A stretch of 64,000 nucleotides of DNA, taken from contig JANAVB010003400.1 in NCBI GenBank assembly GCA_029216955.1, positions 16,666,551-16,730,550 of the forward strand. Direction: 5' to 3'. A program made the position numbers and the translations under genes. Source of the DNA: Iris pallida. Lineage: Eukaryota; Streptophyta; Magnoliopsida; Asparagales; Iridaceae. This document shows, one piece after another, positions 20,798-34,409 of this stretch. Below the pieces are notes generated by a model. The model was given only the letters and a program-made list of their open reading frames with translations. It searched no databases and had not been told where the DNA came from. The first letter of the stretch is position 1, and each line of letters opens with the position of its first letter.

Positions 20798-23531
20798 GGG
20801 AGTTTCCCATTGAATTCTCCACAATCATCTCCAAATATTTCTTTACAAAGTGTTGTCCATCGTGTCTGTGTCCATCCGTTCTTATTCCATTATTTATACA
20901 TATACATTGTGCCTCCTCCGTACCGACAAGCCCGACACGATACACCAAATTCCTAATCCTAAACCTATCCTAGCTAATTCCAGCCAACCACCTCGTCGGG
21001 GCTATCCCGACCAACCTGTCTCTTCTACTACAGACTACACATACCATAGGCGCCATCCAACACAAGGTCAGCCTCGACGCATCCTCCACCATCGAACCCC
21101 CAACCCCCGACCGCAGCTACACGTACGGCCTTCACCGTTGTCACCACCGTCACCATCACAACCCGATCAAACCGACCACCGTCGCGGCAATCCCCCGGCC
21201 AACAACCGTCCGGCCACCACCATCCGCCACCTTCTCCATTGACCCGCCCCTGGGGATCACCACCGCCACCATCGACAAACTTCAAAACAACCAAACACCA
21301 CCACCATCACCCCCATTATCGGCTCCCAAGGCCGGCGACCCCCAAAACCCACGAGAGAACCAAGAGTGAGAGGGAAAGAGGGCTCACCGTCAGCCGGATC
21401 TGGAGCGCCGTCGCGCGTGCGCCACTTTTCCTGCCAGCACTCGGGCAGCCGCGCCTCCCCAGTGAGCCGTCGCTGCCTAGTCCCTCCGTCGTGCCAGCCA
21501 TGGCCGGGACGTGCACGCGCAGCTCCCGCCGACAACCCCGTTCGTCCATTCCAGTGCCCTAGCCGTCGAATCCACCCCCGGGATGCGCTCCGCCCGCACA
21601 TGCACGAGCCTCCGTCGACTTAGGTTCAGCGCCGCCTCCGGCTCACCGCTGCTGTCCAGCGCTCTTCTTCGCCTCTTCCTTCTGCCTTCGTTCACCGAAC
21701 TCTGGCCTCCTGCGCCGCCGCTCCCCTCACCTAGTCCACGCCCAGCCCTTTTTCGACCTCCCAGACCCACCGCCTCCTCCTCTTAGCCGGCAACTCTACC
21801 TCGATCATCTCCTCCGCCTGCTCCCTCTCTCCCCTTTCCCTTTCCTTCACTCTCTCGAGAGAGGAAATTTTGGTAACTTCTCATTCTCCTTCTCTCTCCC
21901 TTTCTTATTTACTGTGTCCTTAGCTTTTGTGGCTGGTGTCTTTATTTTGGTTTTACTTTGGTTTCATTATTATTATTATACTGTTAATGCTGCCCTTCTC
22001 TCGGGAAATGAGAAGAAGAAGGTCAGCTTGGCTAATTGTTTTCTGGGTTAAAAAAAATAACAAAGCGGATAAATATATTATTATTACTATTATTATTATT
22101 AGGGTTGCTGTTGTTGTGTTATTATTTTAGGTGTTATTTTTATGAGTTTAAATATTATTAATATTCTTGTTATATAGTAGGTAATAGCAATTTGATAAAT
22201 ATTTTAAACATTATTTTCTTTATTATTGTTGTACTAGTACTACCAGTTATTTATTCTAATTATTTTTTACTAGAATAGATAATCTCTTAAAAAACGAGAA
22301 AAAAAATTCGTAATCGAATATTATGAGCTATGATGTACGGTAAAATTTCTATCTGTTTAAAACTTATTTGACAAAATTATAGTTTTACAAATATGGATTT
22401 TAGCATTAAGTAATTTTCTATAATTATTTTGTTTCTCTTAAAATATTTTTGGAAAATATAGCTTTCTACCAAAATTGTATTTCTACAAACTTAAGAGTTT
22501 TCTGTGAACACAGTTTCTTTATATTTTAGTATTTATCTAAACACGATTTTAACTTGCAAAATTATAAGTTCTCATTTATTATAGTTTTCTAAATTTTGTA
22601 TGTATATTGTTTAACTAATTTCTGTTGATTATTCTTTTGTCCATGACCAAAGCCCATTTATCCTATTTATTCGTCAATTATGTCCTCCTCATATCATCCC
22701 TAGCTAATTCGACTATCCCGGACCCGATGGAACAGTCCATGCCATCATTCGAGGCCGTTATGCATAGTTGTAACATCGCAGTCATACTCTATGTCACATG
22801 ATCATAGCACCATACCAGGCGGCCTACCATGCAAGTTTATCTTGCTAATTTACTGTCATATTATTTATTTTCTGTATTATTTACTTTCTTTCATATTGTT
22901 AGTTTCCTTTGTTATAAATTGCGCGTCCAAGCCACACTTAGATGCAAGCGACTCTATTAGTCGTTTTACTTTACTATATGCATGTTAACTTAGTGTTAGC
23001 GGACTACCTTCTTGTTGGAGGATATCCTTATATCACCTTTGGCCATGACACTCACACTACTCGGTTTGAGACATTTTGCTAGGGACATGACTTATGGACT
23101 GGCCATCTCTAAAGTCGTACGGCGGTAGATATTCGTAACTGCTATGACTAGGGTTTAGAGACTCAAGCAGTTACAAAACTGGACGAGTTATGGACAAGAC
23201 TTGAATAGTGTAGAAAATATTGGGGAAGGACAATCGCTAGTGCGTATGAGAAGCCAAACAGGTAACCCATAGTTTTTGAAAGGAACTATGGCGATATATT
23301 TGCAGATGCCCTCTGACGTTTTGGACGTTACGGATGGATACGTATGACTGGATGCCAGTTGCCTACTTATAGCCTAAAATCCTACCCATGTGCATGAAAG
23401 TTGTCCTCTAAATTGCACAATAGATGGTTAGCATTCCCTTTGCATATTGGTATTTAGGAGAGTCTGCATATTATTATTTTGACAGTTCATATTAGTTTGT
23501 TCTTCCTGTATCTTGCTACGTCTCTCTGAGG

Positions 23532-23550
23532 ACCTGGTTATTCCCCAGGT
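23532..23550 (+). other. Conserved LTR hairpin, E2 5' LTR
   Basis: ACCTGG and CCAGGT pair across a 7-base loop within the conserved context CTCTGAGGACCTGG. The same structure is in the right LTR at 28713-28731. Confidence 0.7.
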
Positions 23551-23898
23551 GTGTTCATGTCTTCCGCATGTATACTAGCAGGGATCGTGGTCTTCACCAT
23601 TTATTCGAAGATGACGTGACTTGGTTCCTCCTTGCTACTTCCACTTAGCCTTTTATATATCATGTACTTCTTTCTTTTTATTTTGGTTGGTAGTGGATGT
23701 GTCTCCACCCAACATATTGTACTAAGATAATTCATTATCTTTTACTCCTTTATTTGTGGATGAGATTATTTAGTTATGGTTTACTACATTTTATAGCTTA
23801 TGTATACATAAAAGGCCCATGTACTTCGTATTTATACAACTGGCATGTCTACGTACTTAGTCCTACGAATTTTGGGACTGGGGCGTTACATATTTTTG

Positions 23899-23916
23899 TG
23901 GTGGCCCATGCAGGTC
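23899..23916 (+). other. E2 primer binding site
   Basis: TGGTGGCCCATGCAGGTC, 8 bases after the LTR end, identical to the E1, E3 and D sites and apparently complementary to the 3' end of plant tRNA-Ile. Confidence 0.85.
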
Positions 23917-25183
23917 AAGATAAATTGTTTGGTTACTTTACTGTACCAAGCAAGCCTGCGTATAGGATTAGAGTCTAGGATCTCATCCACATACTTGACC
24001 ACCTTCTTGCTTGACTCCTCGAGTTGAATCTTACTCGATCCCTTCTATCGTAATTTGTGCCCTTCTTTCGTGCTTGATAGAGATTAATAAGGTAACCCAT
24101 ACTAGGTGGACATGACCCATTGTCCCATCACCACTAGTTTAACTCTTGTAAGTTGGGTAGCCACCTCACGACCTAACATTTCTTTGTCCTTGTGACCCAT
24201 ATTAACATGATCACTTAGACTATAGCCTTTATAGGACCCTAACTTATCTAGCATACCCAGCCTTAGACAAAGGACAATAGGATGAATGTATAGGAACAAT
24301 CACATGACAAGATGTAGATTCTTAAGGAGTTAAACTAATTCTTCTTTCTTTCAATTTTACGCTCTCGTGCCTATGTTTTTACCATCGTGACTAATACTGC
24401 TAAATAGCCTAATTTTTGCAAGCTTACTCTTTTATCAAGCTTGTTCAAGGACATATATTTTATTGGGGGCCCCCACTAACATATTGTCTACTCAGAACCG
24501 GTGCATGATGGTCTGATCAACCTAGTGCACTTTGGTTCGCCTTTCACACGATTATTCTACGTGGTTGAGATATAGTTAAACTTACCCTTAGAATCTCATC
24601 CACTATTGCCTTAACAATTCTTTTTGAATTATTTGGTCTCCTTTGAACCACGTATTCGTATTCATATTCGATAATCTCTTCTTCGAACCCTTTGTTACTT
24701 TCGCCTTTATCTATTTTAGAAGGGCGAAGACGCTTATACATGAATTTCCTCTAGCTGTCCTTTTCACTCATGACCATTACCACTCAATATTACTATATCT
24801 TCGTCTTAAACTACTCGTCCTTCTTTTCGGCCTATATTTACTATCATGACCTTCTAATCGCTTAATTTAGGCGTGCACCTAATCGCTCTCTTAATCGTGC
24901 CCCAACTTACTCTCAAGGAACCAAGACTTTAAGTTCTTAAAATTATTTCTCTTGATACCGTACTATTCTTTATTGCATGTTATCTTGATTAAACTTTAAC
25001 CCTAATTATTTTTCCTTCTGGCGTTAGTTAGCCATATCCATGATTTATTTTCGTTATTATTTGAAATCGTGATTTTCTAATGCATGTTTGCATTGAACGT
25101 CGTTTCTTTGCCTCGTCCAGTGACTTGATTGTATTCATTACCGATATACCCATGTGACCTTCTCACCCACCCCTATTATTCTT
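23917..25183 (+). other. E2 internal domain, non-coding
   Basis: No gag or pol frame. In the first 270 bases it differs from the E3 internal domain at only about 20 positions by eye. Its 3' half is also related to the tail of element S at about 57325-57840. Only short frames are present, on both strands, none with a recognisable domain. Confidence 0.8.
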
Positions 25184-25219
25184 AATTTCGAGGTCGAAAT
25201 TCTTGTAAGTTGGGTAGGA
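25184..25219 (+). other. E2 pre-polypurine hairpin and polypurine tract
   Basis: AATTTCG and CGAAATT form a perfect 7-bp stem around AGGT (25184-25201). AAGTTGGGTAGGA (25207-25219) abuts the right LTR. Confidence 0.8.
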
Positions 25220-28200
25220 TGTAAAACCCCTAAATTTCTACTATATTTTTAATACTAATTTTTTTTTGTATTTATACGTCGCATAGTTGTATTGTACGTC
25301 GTGCGAGAATTTGCGTTTTTCGTATTTACTCGTCGAGTGCGAATATGTGCGAGATACATATTTTTAGAAAAATGATTTTTGGTTTTATTATCGGTGATGA
25401 TTTCAAATAATTATTTTTATTAAAAGTTGTGAAAAATATCTATCAAGGTTGCCAAAACTTATTATTTTAGTTATTTATTAAAGGCTATCTTATTTTAATA
25501 GCGGTAATTTAGAAAACTAGATTATGTGAATATTCTACGTGTAAAGAGCATGAAAATTATTTCATGTATATTTTCAAAATTTATTATTTATAATAATTTA
25601 TTTTGCAAGAAGGTATTTTAAATATATAAATATTTATGTTTACTTTTGAAATTATTTTTACCTAAATTATTTAAAGGGTATTTTGAAGATATTTCCTACT
25701 AATATATAAAATATATATTAGAATTTTCAAAATTAATTATTATATAAATTCTATAAAAAGATATTTTGGATATATTTGTGACAAATTAAATTATGATTAG
25801 ATTTATTGATTTAAATTAAATAGTTTAATTTAAATATGAATTATCTATATTTAAATTGGATTTGGATTTAGATATGAATGTATTAATTTAAATTAAATAA
25901 GTAAATTATCTAATTGGGTTTTAAAAAAAATCTCAATCCTTATCTACCAAGGATTCCCTCAACCCTATATATATAGGGGAGTTTCCCATTGAATTCTCCA
26001 CAATCATCTCCAAATATTTTTTTACAAAGTGTTGTGCATCGTGTCTGTGTCCATCCATTCTTATTCCATCATTTATACATATACATTGTGCCTCCTCTAT
26101 GCCGACAAGCCCGGCACGATACACCAAATTCCTAATCCTAAACCTATCCTAGCTAATTTCGGCCAGCCACCTCGTCGGGGAAATTTCGACCAACCTGCCT
26201 CTTCTACTACAGACTATCCATACCATAGGCGCCATCCAACACAGGGTCAGCCTCGACGCATCCTCCACTATCGAACCCCCAGCCCCCGATCGCAGCTTCA
26301 CGTACGGCCTTCACCGTCGTCACCATCATAACCCGATCAAACCGACAACCGCCACGACAATCCCCCGACCAACAACCGTCCGGCCACCACCATCCGCCAC
26401 CTTCTCCATTGACCCGCCCCTGGGATCACCACCGCCACCATCGGCAAACTTCAAAACCACCAAGCACCACAACCGTCACCCCCATCATCGGCTCCCAAGG
26501 CCGGCGACCCCCAAAACCCACGAGAGAACCAAGAGTGAGAGGGAAAGAGGGCTCACCGTCGGCCGGATCTAGAGCGCCGCCGTGCATGCACCACTTTTCC
26601 CGCCAGCACTGGGGCAGCCGTGCCTCCCCAGCGAGCCGCCGTTGTTTAGTCCCTCCGCCGTGCCAGCCATGGCTGGGCCGCACACGCGCAGCTCCCGTCG
26701 ACAACCCCGCTCGTCCATCTCAGTGCCCTAGCCGTCGAGTCCACCTCCGGGATGCGCTCCGCCCGCGCATGCACGAGCCTCCGCCGACCTAGGTTCAGTG
26801 CCGCATCTGGCTCACCGCTGCCGTGGAGCACTCTTCTCCGCCTCTTCCTCCCGCCTCCGCTCACCGAACTCCGGCCTCCCGTGCCACCGCTCCCCTCACC
26901 GAGTCCACGCCCAGTCCTCTTCCGACCTCCCAGACCCACCGCCTCCTTCTCTTAGCCAGCGACTCTACCTCGATCATATCCTCCGCCCGCTCCCTCTCTC
27001 TCCTTTTCCTTTCCTTCACTCTCTCGAGAGTGGAAATTTTGGTAACTTCTCATTCTCCTTCTCTCTTCCTTTCTTATTTACTGTGTCCTTAGCTTTTGTG
27101 GCTGGTGTCTTTATTTTGGATTTACTTTGGTTTCTTTATTATTATTATTATATTGTTAATGCTGCCCTTCTTTCGAAAAATGAGAAGAAGAAGGTCAGCT
27201 TGGCTAATTGTTTTCTGGGTTAAAGAAAATAACAAAGCGGATAAATATATTATTATTACTATTATTATTATTAGGGTTGCTGTTGCTGTGTTATTATTTT
27301 AGGTGTTATTTTTATGAGTTTAAATATTATTAATATTCTTGTTATATAGTAGGTAATAGCAATTTGATAAATATTTTAAACATTATTTTCTTTATTATTG
27401 TTGTACTAGTAATACCAGTTATTTATTCTAATTATTTTTTTACTAGAATAGATAATATCTTAAAAACGAGAAAAGAAAAAAAATTTCGTAATCGAATATT
27501 ATGAGCTATGATGTACGGTAAAATTTTTATCTGTTTAAAAATTATTTGACAAAATTATAGTTTTACAAATATGGATTTTAGCATTAAGTAATTTTATATA
27601 ATTATTTTGTTTCTCTTAAAATATTTTTGGAAAATATAGCTTTCTACCTAAATTTTATTTCTACAAACTTAAGAGTTTTCTGTGAACACAGTTTCTTTAT
27701 ATGTTAGTATTTATCTAAACACTATTTTAACTTGCAAAAGTATAAATTCTCATTTATTATAGTTTTCTAAATTTTGTATATATATTGTTTAACTAATTTC
27801 TGTTGATTATTCTTCTGTCCATGACCAAAGCCCATTTTTCTTATTTATTCGTCAATTATGTCCTCCTCATATCGTCCCTAGCTAATTCGACTATCCCAGA
27901 CCCGATGGAATAGTCCATGCCATCATCCGAGGCCGTCATGCATAGTTGTAACATCGCAGTCATACTCCATGTCATATGATCGTAGCACCATACCAGGCGG
28001 CCTACCAGGCAAGTATACCTTGCTAATTTACTGTCATATTATTTATTTTTCGTATTATTTATTTTGTTTCATATTGTTAGTTTTCTTTGTTATAAATTGC
28101 GCGTCCAAGCCACAGTTGGGTGCAAGCGACTCTATTAGTCGTTTTACTTTACTATATGCATGTTAACTTAGTGTTAGCGGACTACCTTCTTGTTGGGGGA

Positions 28201-29081
28201 TATCCTTATATCTTCTTTGGCCATGACACTCACACTACACGGTTTGAGACATTTTGCTAGGGACATGACTTACGGACTGGCCATCTCTAAAATCGTGCGA
28301 CGGTAGATATTCGTAACTGCTATGACTAGGGTTTAGAGACTCAAGCAGTTACAAAACTGGATGAGTTATGGACATGACTTGAACAGTGTGGGAAATATTG
28401 GGGGAGGACAGTCGCTAGTGCGTATGGGAAGCCAAACAGGTAACCCATAGTTTTCGAAAGGAACTATGGCGATATATTTGCAGATGCCCTCTGACGTTTT
28501 GGACGTTACGAACGGATACGTATGACTGGATGCCAGTTGCGTACTTATTGCCTAAAATTCCACCCATGCATATGAAAGTTGTCCTCTAAATTGCACAATA
28601 GATGGTGAGCATTCCCTTTGCATATTGGTGTTTAGGAGAGTCTACATATTATTATTATTTTGACAGTTCATATTAGCTTGTTCTTCTTGTATCTTGCTAC
28701 GTCCCTCTGAGGACCTGGTTATTCCCCAGGTGTGTGTTCATGTCTTCCGCAGGTATACTAGCAGGGATCGTGGTCTTCACCATTTATTCGAAGATGACGT
28801 GACTTGGTTCATCCTTGCTACTTCCACTTAGCCTTTTATATATCATGTACTTCTTCCTTTTTATTTTGGTTGGTAGTGGATGTGTCTCCACCCAACATAT
28901 TGTACCAAGACAATTCATTATATGATATCTTTTACTCCTTTATTTTGTGGATGAGATTATATAGTTGTGGTTTACTACATTTTACAGCTTATGTATACAT
29001 ACAAGGCCCATGTACTTCGTATGTATACAGCTGGCATGTCTACGTACTTAGTCCTACGAATTTTGGGATTGGGGCGTTACA
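25220..29081 (+). repeat. E2 3' LTR
   Basis: Copy of 20036-23890 with scattered differences of several percent, many of them C-to-T or G-to-A. It holds a TATA box at 25966-25975, the full AGGCAAGTATACCTTGC dyad at 28007-28023 (the left copy is diverged), and the hairpin at 28713-28731. Confidence 0.93.
25966..25975 (+). promoter_or_regulatory. TATA box, E2 3' LTR
   Basis: TATATATATA between CAACCC and GGGGAG, matching the left LTR. Confidence 0.65.
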
Positions 29082-29282
29082 GTGGGAGGAGGGATGGGGG
29101 AATTCCACACGTCAAGAAGCCGGCGGGGAGCCAGGCGGAGCACGACCAAACAGGGAGACCCGGGGAGGGGAAGACGAAGGGGCCGCCGAGATGGAAAAAA
29201 TGCCGAGTGGCACGACCGGGGGGGGGGGGGGGCGGTGTGGCGAGCAGAGGGGCTCCCGCTCTCTTCCGCATCACGCTCTGTT
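29082..29282. mobile_element. GC-rich insert R, right part
   Basis: Begins with the second GTGGG copy of the E2 target duplication and continues the G-rich, purine-biased sequence interrupted at 20035, with a pure run of G near 29219-29231. It ends near 29282, where TGAGCTATATATA repeats the 13 bases found at 18460-18472. Confidence 0.55.
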
Positions 29283-29347
29283 TGAGCTATATATAATATA
29301 CATTTACCTAGATATAAAAGTATGTGTTTGTGTGTATGTATGTATAT

Positions 29348-29396
<49 letters not shown>

Positions 29397-30952
29397 AATA
29401 ATACTACATAAGGTGTATATACATACATTGATAATTTTTTTTAAATATATATTAGGAATACTTTTCTTATTTTAGTAAATATTTTGATTCTTAGTTTCTA
29501 CTAATTATTTAAAAAAGAAAAAAAAAACCAAAGTTAACTTCTTGCGAGATTTTCAAATCTCGCGAGTCAGCCAACCAATGATTCCCCGCGCGCACAGGAA
29601 GGAAACTCTGTGAAGTTTTGAAACAAATATTTTTAAAGTTTCAACGAAATCAGGTGAAATCTTCCTCAATTAAATCTTCTATCCAAATCCTCTAACATAT
29701 TGGATTAAACCCATCCAATCAATTTGGTTTAAACTCATAGGAAAATCAAATCAAAATTTGATTTAGATATCAATGAGCATATCGATTCTTAACCAATGCT
29801 ATCCCATACGTACTCGATACCTGTCGAGAACATCTCGACGGAATCTACCACCACCCACACTAGTATTCTCCAGCTAGGTCGACCCATCTAGTCAGAAATT
29901 TGACTCTGAAAACCTAAAAAACCCTGTGTCTGTGTCCTGACATTTGAAAACAGCCTAAACCCCACGATTTGAGAAGAATTCTTGTCAATCTAGTAACAAT
30001 CTTTGGGAACTTTCTGAATAATAATTCTAGACCACATATAGCTCTTTAACTCCCTTCTGGTGTTTAATTTTTTAAGCACTGTATACAATTATTTTTGAAT
30101 CCAAAGTTTCAGAAAAAACTATTTCGAATAATAGAAATTTATGGAAATTTTACCGATACGGCGTACACTCCGACAAACCGGGCGATGTAGTCGCAACTCA
30201 TGAGCATGAAAAAATGTGTATGGATGTTGTCGACGTGTGGAATTCGATGGAACTCAATTTCTTTGTACGTACGCAACGAAATCTAGGGTATCCGCCGAGA
30301 TACTCCGTATCGGCCCCATTGCAAACTAGCTCATAACTTCATGTACGTTCCCATATCAAAACGAAACTTGTGCCAATAGGAACGAATCGCTTTTCTGGTC
30401 TTGTATGCCATGTTTGGTTCGATTCTGAGAAGGACGATCGAAATGCTATTTTTGCGGGCCTGCGACCCGATCCAATAGGCAAAATTGTGCACGTCCTACC
30501 GGAATGCAACTGGATCCGTAGATATATAGTTTGATGACTTTAGAGACCGTAGGTACTGGCACACTTTTTGGTACAAAGCGGGTCCAACGGCGGACATCAT
30601 TTTAACCCGAAATTATAATTTTACTCCTGTATCCAGAATTAGACTTTTGGGTAGGCATTATTAGACATTTCTTTTATACCAAACATGTTGGTAATGTCTA
30701 TTTCAGCATCCGGAGACAACTGTAGGAGTTGACTTTCGAGGCTACTGAGTGGTTGGATATCGTTGGTTTTGCGTGCTACCTCTAGTCGGCTGGATGATTC
30801 TGAACGCAATGGTACTATCTGTTTCACCAACCAAGGACCTCAGGCAAGTATATTTATTGTTTGTTTTCAATATTGTTTATACCTATATCACATTGTTCAG
30901 TTATATCATACTTGATTCCTAATACACTCGTCACATGATGAGACTTCATATT
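29283..30952 (+). repeat. LTR A, second segment
   Basis: A short (TA)n tract at about 29343-29391 is followed by AT-rich DNA. From about 30150 to 30650 comes the block shared by LTRs A, B, D and the solo LTR, recognised by CGAAACTTGTGCCAA, a GTTTGGT.CGATTCTGA variant and TACAAAGCGGGTCCAACG. The AGGCAAGTATA motif is at 30842-30852. The last five bases, ATATT, are the target duplication of E3. Confidence 0.75.
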
Positions 30953-33900
30953 TGTAAAACCCCTAAATTTTCACTATGATTTTAAAATTTTATTTGGTAT
31001 TGATTTTTGTTTTCGAATTTGAACGTCGTATGCAAAATTTTATTTTTTTTCATATTTGCTCGTCGAGTGCGAATATGTGCGAGGTACATATTTTGAAAAC
31101 GCTTTATTTATGGATTTTAGAAAACATACAGTTCATTTTATTATTAGTATAGTAAATATTTTATTTTGTTTAAAATAGAAATTTTCGTCGCACTAGTGGC
31201 AATTTTTATTTAATTATACCGATTCAAAAATAATATATACATAGATATTTTACTAGTTGAATGCGAAGTACACAAAATTTGATTCGGGAAGAAGATTTAA
31301 ATTTTCAAAATTTATTTATGTAGATATTTTGAAATCTTGAAGTTATATTTATCTTAATTTAAATAAAAGAAAAGGGTATGTTTTAATTATTTCCTATTTA
31401 AATAATTATCATATTTTTTGAAATTTATTTATTATTTAAATTTATAGAAAGATATTTTTAGTTTCTTGGTGGTAGGCTTTATTGCTTTAATTTAAATAGT
31501 TACTTTAAACATATGATATATCTATATTTAAGTTAGATTGAACTTAATTAGATTTAAATTAAATTTAGATTGACATTTGATTGAATTTTATAGTAAAGTT
31601 ATCTAATGGAGATTTAAATAAATCGTAGTCCTTATTTATCTAAGCTACCTCCACCCTATAAATAGGGAGCTTGTCATTGTTCTCTTCACACAAACTCCTC
31701 TATCACCAAACACAACTTCGTGTACCGTATCCATGTACAGATCCCTCTTTCCATCCACTATAATATTTACAATTGCATTATCATCTGTGTGTCAGGCATC
31801 CCTCGACACGAACCAAATACTCAAATTTTAACCCTAAGCCATGTCCATGTTTGTCTCGCCACCTTGGCCACCCCACAACTGTCTCGGCCAATACGGCCAG
31901 ATCCTCATCCAACATTGTCCACACCCAGAGACGGCCATTCCTGCCCTTCTGCCAATAGCCACTACCGCTATCCCCTCAAAATCACCTTCGCAACCACCAA
32001 CCAATGATCTGACTGCCTGACCCCGCGACTCCCCTGACTATCACCACGACATTGCTCCTACCATGTCCGATCATCGGAACCACCATCGCCATAGGCAAAC
32101 CCCCTCCGCCTGGACCCGCCAATGTCAGAACCCCTACAACTCCTCCGCCCGTACCCAACAAACTTCGGCCATCCTCACCGTCCCCACAGTTACACCCAAC
32201 CACCATATCGTCTAGTGACCATCACCACCTCCACAAAATAAACATAAAAAACTAACACTTACTCGACGATGGTGCCGCCACACCCCTCTTCCACCGAGCG
32301 CCGCACTGAGGTCGGCGAGTTGTTGTGCTCGCCGTCTCGATCCGAAGCATGGCGACCCCTCGCGGCTCGGGAGCTATAGCCACCACTGGCAGTCTTTGAC
32401 ACTGCCCTGGATCCGGAGCGTGGAGACCACCGTGCGAGCTGTCCACAGCCAGCCGATCTTGTCAGCGCTTAGTCGTTGCTCCGGTTGCGGTCTCCGTCCA
32501 ACACTCCACCTTCTCGGGAATGGTCGCGTTTTCCTTGCCTCATCGTCATGTCCGATCCAACAGTCGGCCACCTCTGCATCCCAAGCCGGTTGAACCCGCC
32601 TTGTCGAGTCCTCGCCGTCGTGTCTCCATACCAGCGTCGTACAGAATCCCTGAAATCGGTCGACAAGCTTTTGCCGCCAGACCTAGATAATGCCGTTCGT
32701 GCCCAAAACTCCTGCCGTGCCTCCGCGATATGGGAACTGCTCCGCGTCGGCAGCGACGAACTCCGCCAACCCTTCGTCGGTCGTCGATCGCGCACGAACC
32801 CTTGGTGAGCCACCTATTCTCATCCCTCTCCTTCTTCCTTTCTTCACTCGATCCCCTTCTCAAAAGTTCTAAACCTTTCAGTTATTATTTTTTATTTCCT
32901 TTTCTTCTCTGTTGGGAACCGAGTAATATACTATACTTGGGTTTGTTCTTTTCTTGCTTTGTTTTCTTTTGGTGTTTGTTAAATTACTACCCTCTATTAT
33001 ATTATTTTATTACAGATAGTATTTCCAATAATACGTAATATATGTATATAATATATTGGTATAAGTATTATTAGGTACAATTATATTAGTATTATTTTAT
33101 GAGACATTTTCTGTAGCTTTGAAACCTACAAATTATGTTTCGACGCAAATTAGGTTTCTGCCATACACTGATTTTCATAGTTTCAAAGATTATCTTAACC
33201 TATTTTGAACTAACAAATATATTCTTCCAGTATTATAAATACTTTTCTAAAATATTATAAGTATTATTCCCGAAAAATTTCTTCTATTATCAATCCCTGC
33301 CCATGACTAATTCCATATTCCTATCTCCCCGCGACTTCAGACCTCTACACATCGAACATGACTATTGGATTATTCGGAACATGTTAGAACACCTGGCGTC
33401 ACACCAGGCAATACACCTTGCACTTACTGTTTATTTACTTGCTCAATATCATGCACGTTTTTACTTATTATTTATTTTTTGCAAATATAAAAATTGTTCT
33501 TTTAAAAACCATATGTAGATGAAAATTACTATACTCTAGTTTTTTTATGCATTGACCTAGAGTTAAAAGACTGTCCTTGGTATAATGCATGTCTAGAGAT
33601 CTTAGTGGCTATTAGCATTATCGTTATGTGGATACAACACGTGTAGTGCATGGGATGGGAGAAGACAGTTATTATGCGTAGGGGCTTTCACTCGTTTATT
33701 TTCCTCTAGATGCCCTTAGTGACTCAATCGAGTGCTAATGGGCCGTGCATTTACTTTCCTCTAGTTGCCGTTAGTGACTCAACCGAGAGCTAGTGTGCCG
33801 TGCACTTATTTACTTTTCTCTAGATGCCACTAGTGCCTCAGTTGAAACGCTAACACGTCGCGTCTCTATCTTTGGATAGCCCATGTGTGGAACATTGTCT

Positions 33901-34383
33901 TCAAAGTACATTTTCACATAGAATGGTTAAGGACCTTTATCTGATTTTCGGTTGAGCTAACTATATTAAGTTTATGGCATGATATTATGTGTCTTGTTAC
34001 ATCCCTCTGAGGACCTGGTGATTTCTCTACGTTTGCTTTTGTTATGTTGCGCAGGTGCTCTAGCCAAGGCCATGACTTGCTATCTTCTATCGAGGATGAT
34101 TGTACTTCAATCGTCTTCACATTGCTCGACAAATTTCTTAATTTTGTATTTCTCTCTTTGTTGGTAGTGGACTTGTCTCCGCCCAACGACTTGTGTAAAC
34201 AATAATTCATAAGTTATTATAAATTCTTTCTTCTTTATTTGTGGATGGATTAATGTCGTGGTTTTCTACACTTTACAGCTTATGTATACATACGATGGTT
34301 CCATATAATAGAGTATACTTCGTATGTATGCAACTGGCATGATTACGTTCCAAGTCCTACGTATTTTGGGACTGGGTGTTACA
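30953..34383 (+). repeat. E3 5' LTR
   Basis: AT-rich U3, a classic TATA box at 31656, a CCACC-rich leader (about 31800-32800), a GGTGAG donor-like site near 32805, the GCAA dyad variant at 33406-33421, three ~64-bp tandem repeats with CTCTAG.TGCC (about 33705-33860), the CCTCTGAGGACCTGG context near 34004 with its 3' hairpin arm mutated, and a terminal box ending GGGTGTTACA. Confidence 0.93.
31656..31665 (+). promoter_or_regulatory. TATA box, E3 5' LTR
   Basis: CTATAAATAG between CCACC and GGAGCTTG, a strong plant TATA match. The right LTR keeps it at 36931-36940. Confidence 0.75.
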
Positions 34384-34391
34384 TATTTTTG

Positions 34392-34409
34392 TGGTGGCCC
34401 ATGCAGGTC
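34392..34409 (+). other. E3 primer binding site
   Basis: TGGTGGCCCATGCAGGTC, 8 bases after the LTR end, identical to those of E1, E2 and D. Confidence 0.85.

Larger units (their letters stand above)
20036..23890 (+). repeat. E2 5' LTR
   Basis: AT-rich U3-like part, TATA box at 20787, a CCACC-rich GC-rich leader (about 20990-21790), a GGTAAC donor-like site near 21868, the diverged GCAAG dyad at 22829-22845, the ACCTGG/CCAGGT hairpin at 23532-23550, and the AGCTGGC/ACGTAC terminal box, ending GGGGCGTTACA. A short stretch, CGTCGAGTGCGAATATGTGC, near 20148 is also present in E3 LTRs. Confidence 0.93.
20036..29081 (+). mobile_element. E2: complete non-coding LTR retrotransposon with 3.9 kb LTRs
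   Basis: Direct repeats 20036-23890 and 25220-29081 both start TGTAAA.CCCCTAAATTT and end GGGGCGTTACA. The internal domain is 1329 bp with no coding capacity, a primer site and a polypurine tract. A 5-bp duplication, GTGGG, flanks it. It is inserted in the GC-rich insert R, itself inside LTR A. The internal domain is nearly the same as that of E3 although the LTR bodies of E2 and E3 differ greatly. It needs proteins from an autonomous partner. Confidence 0.93.
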
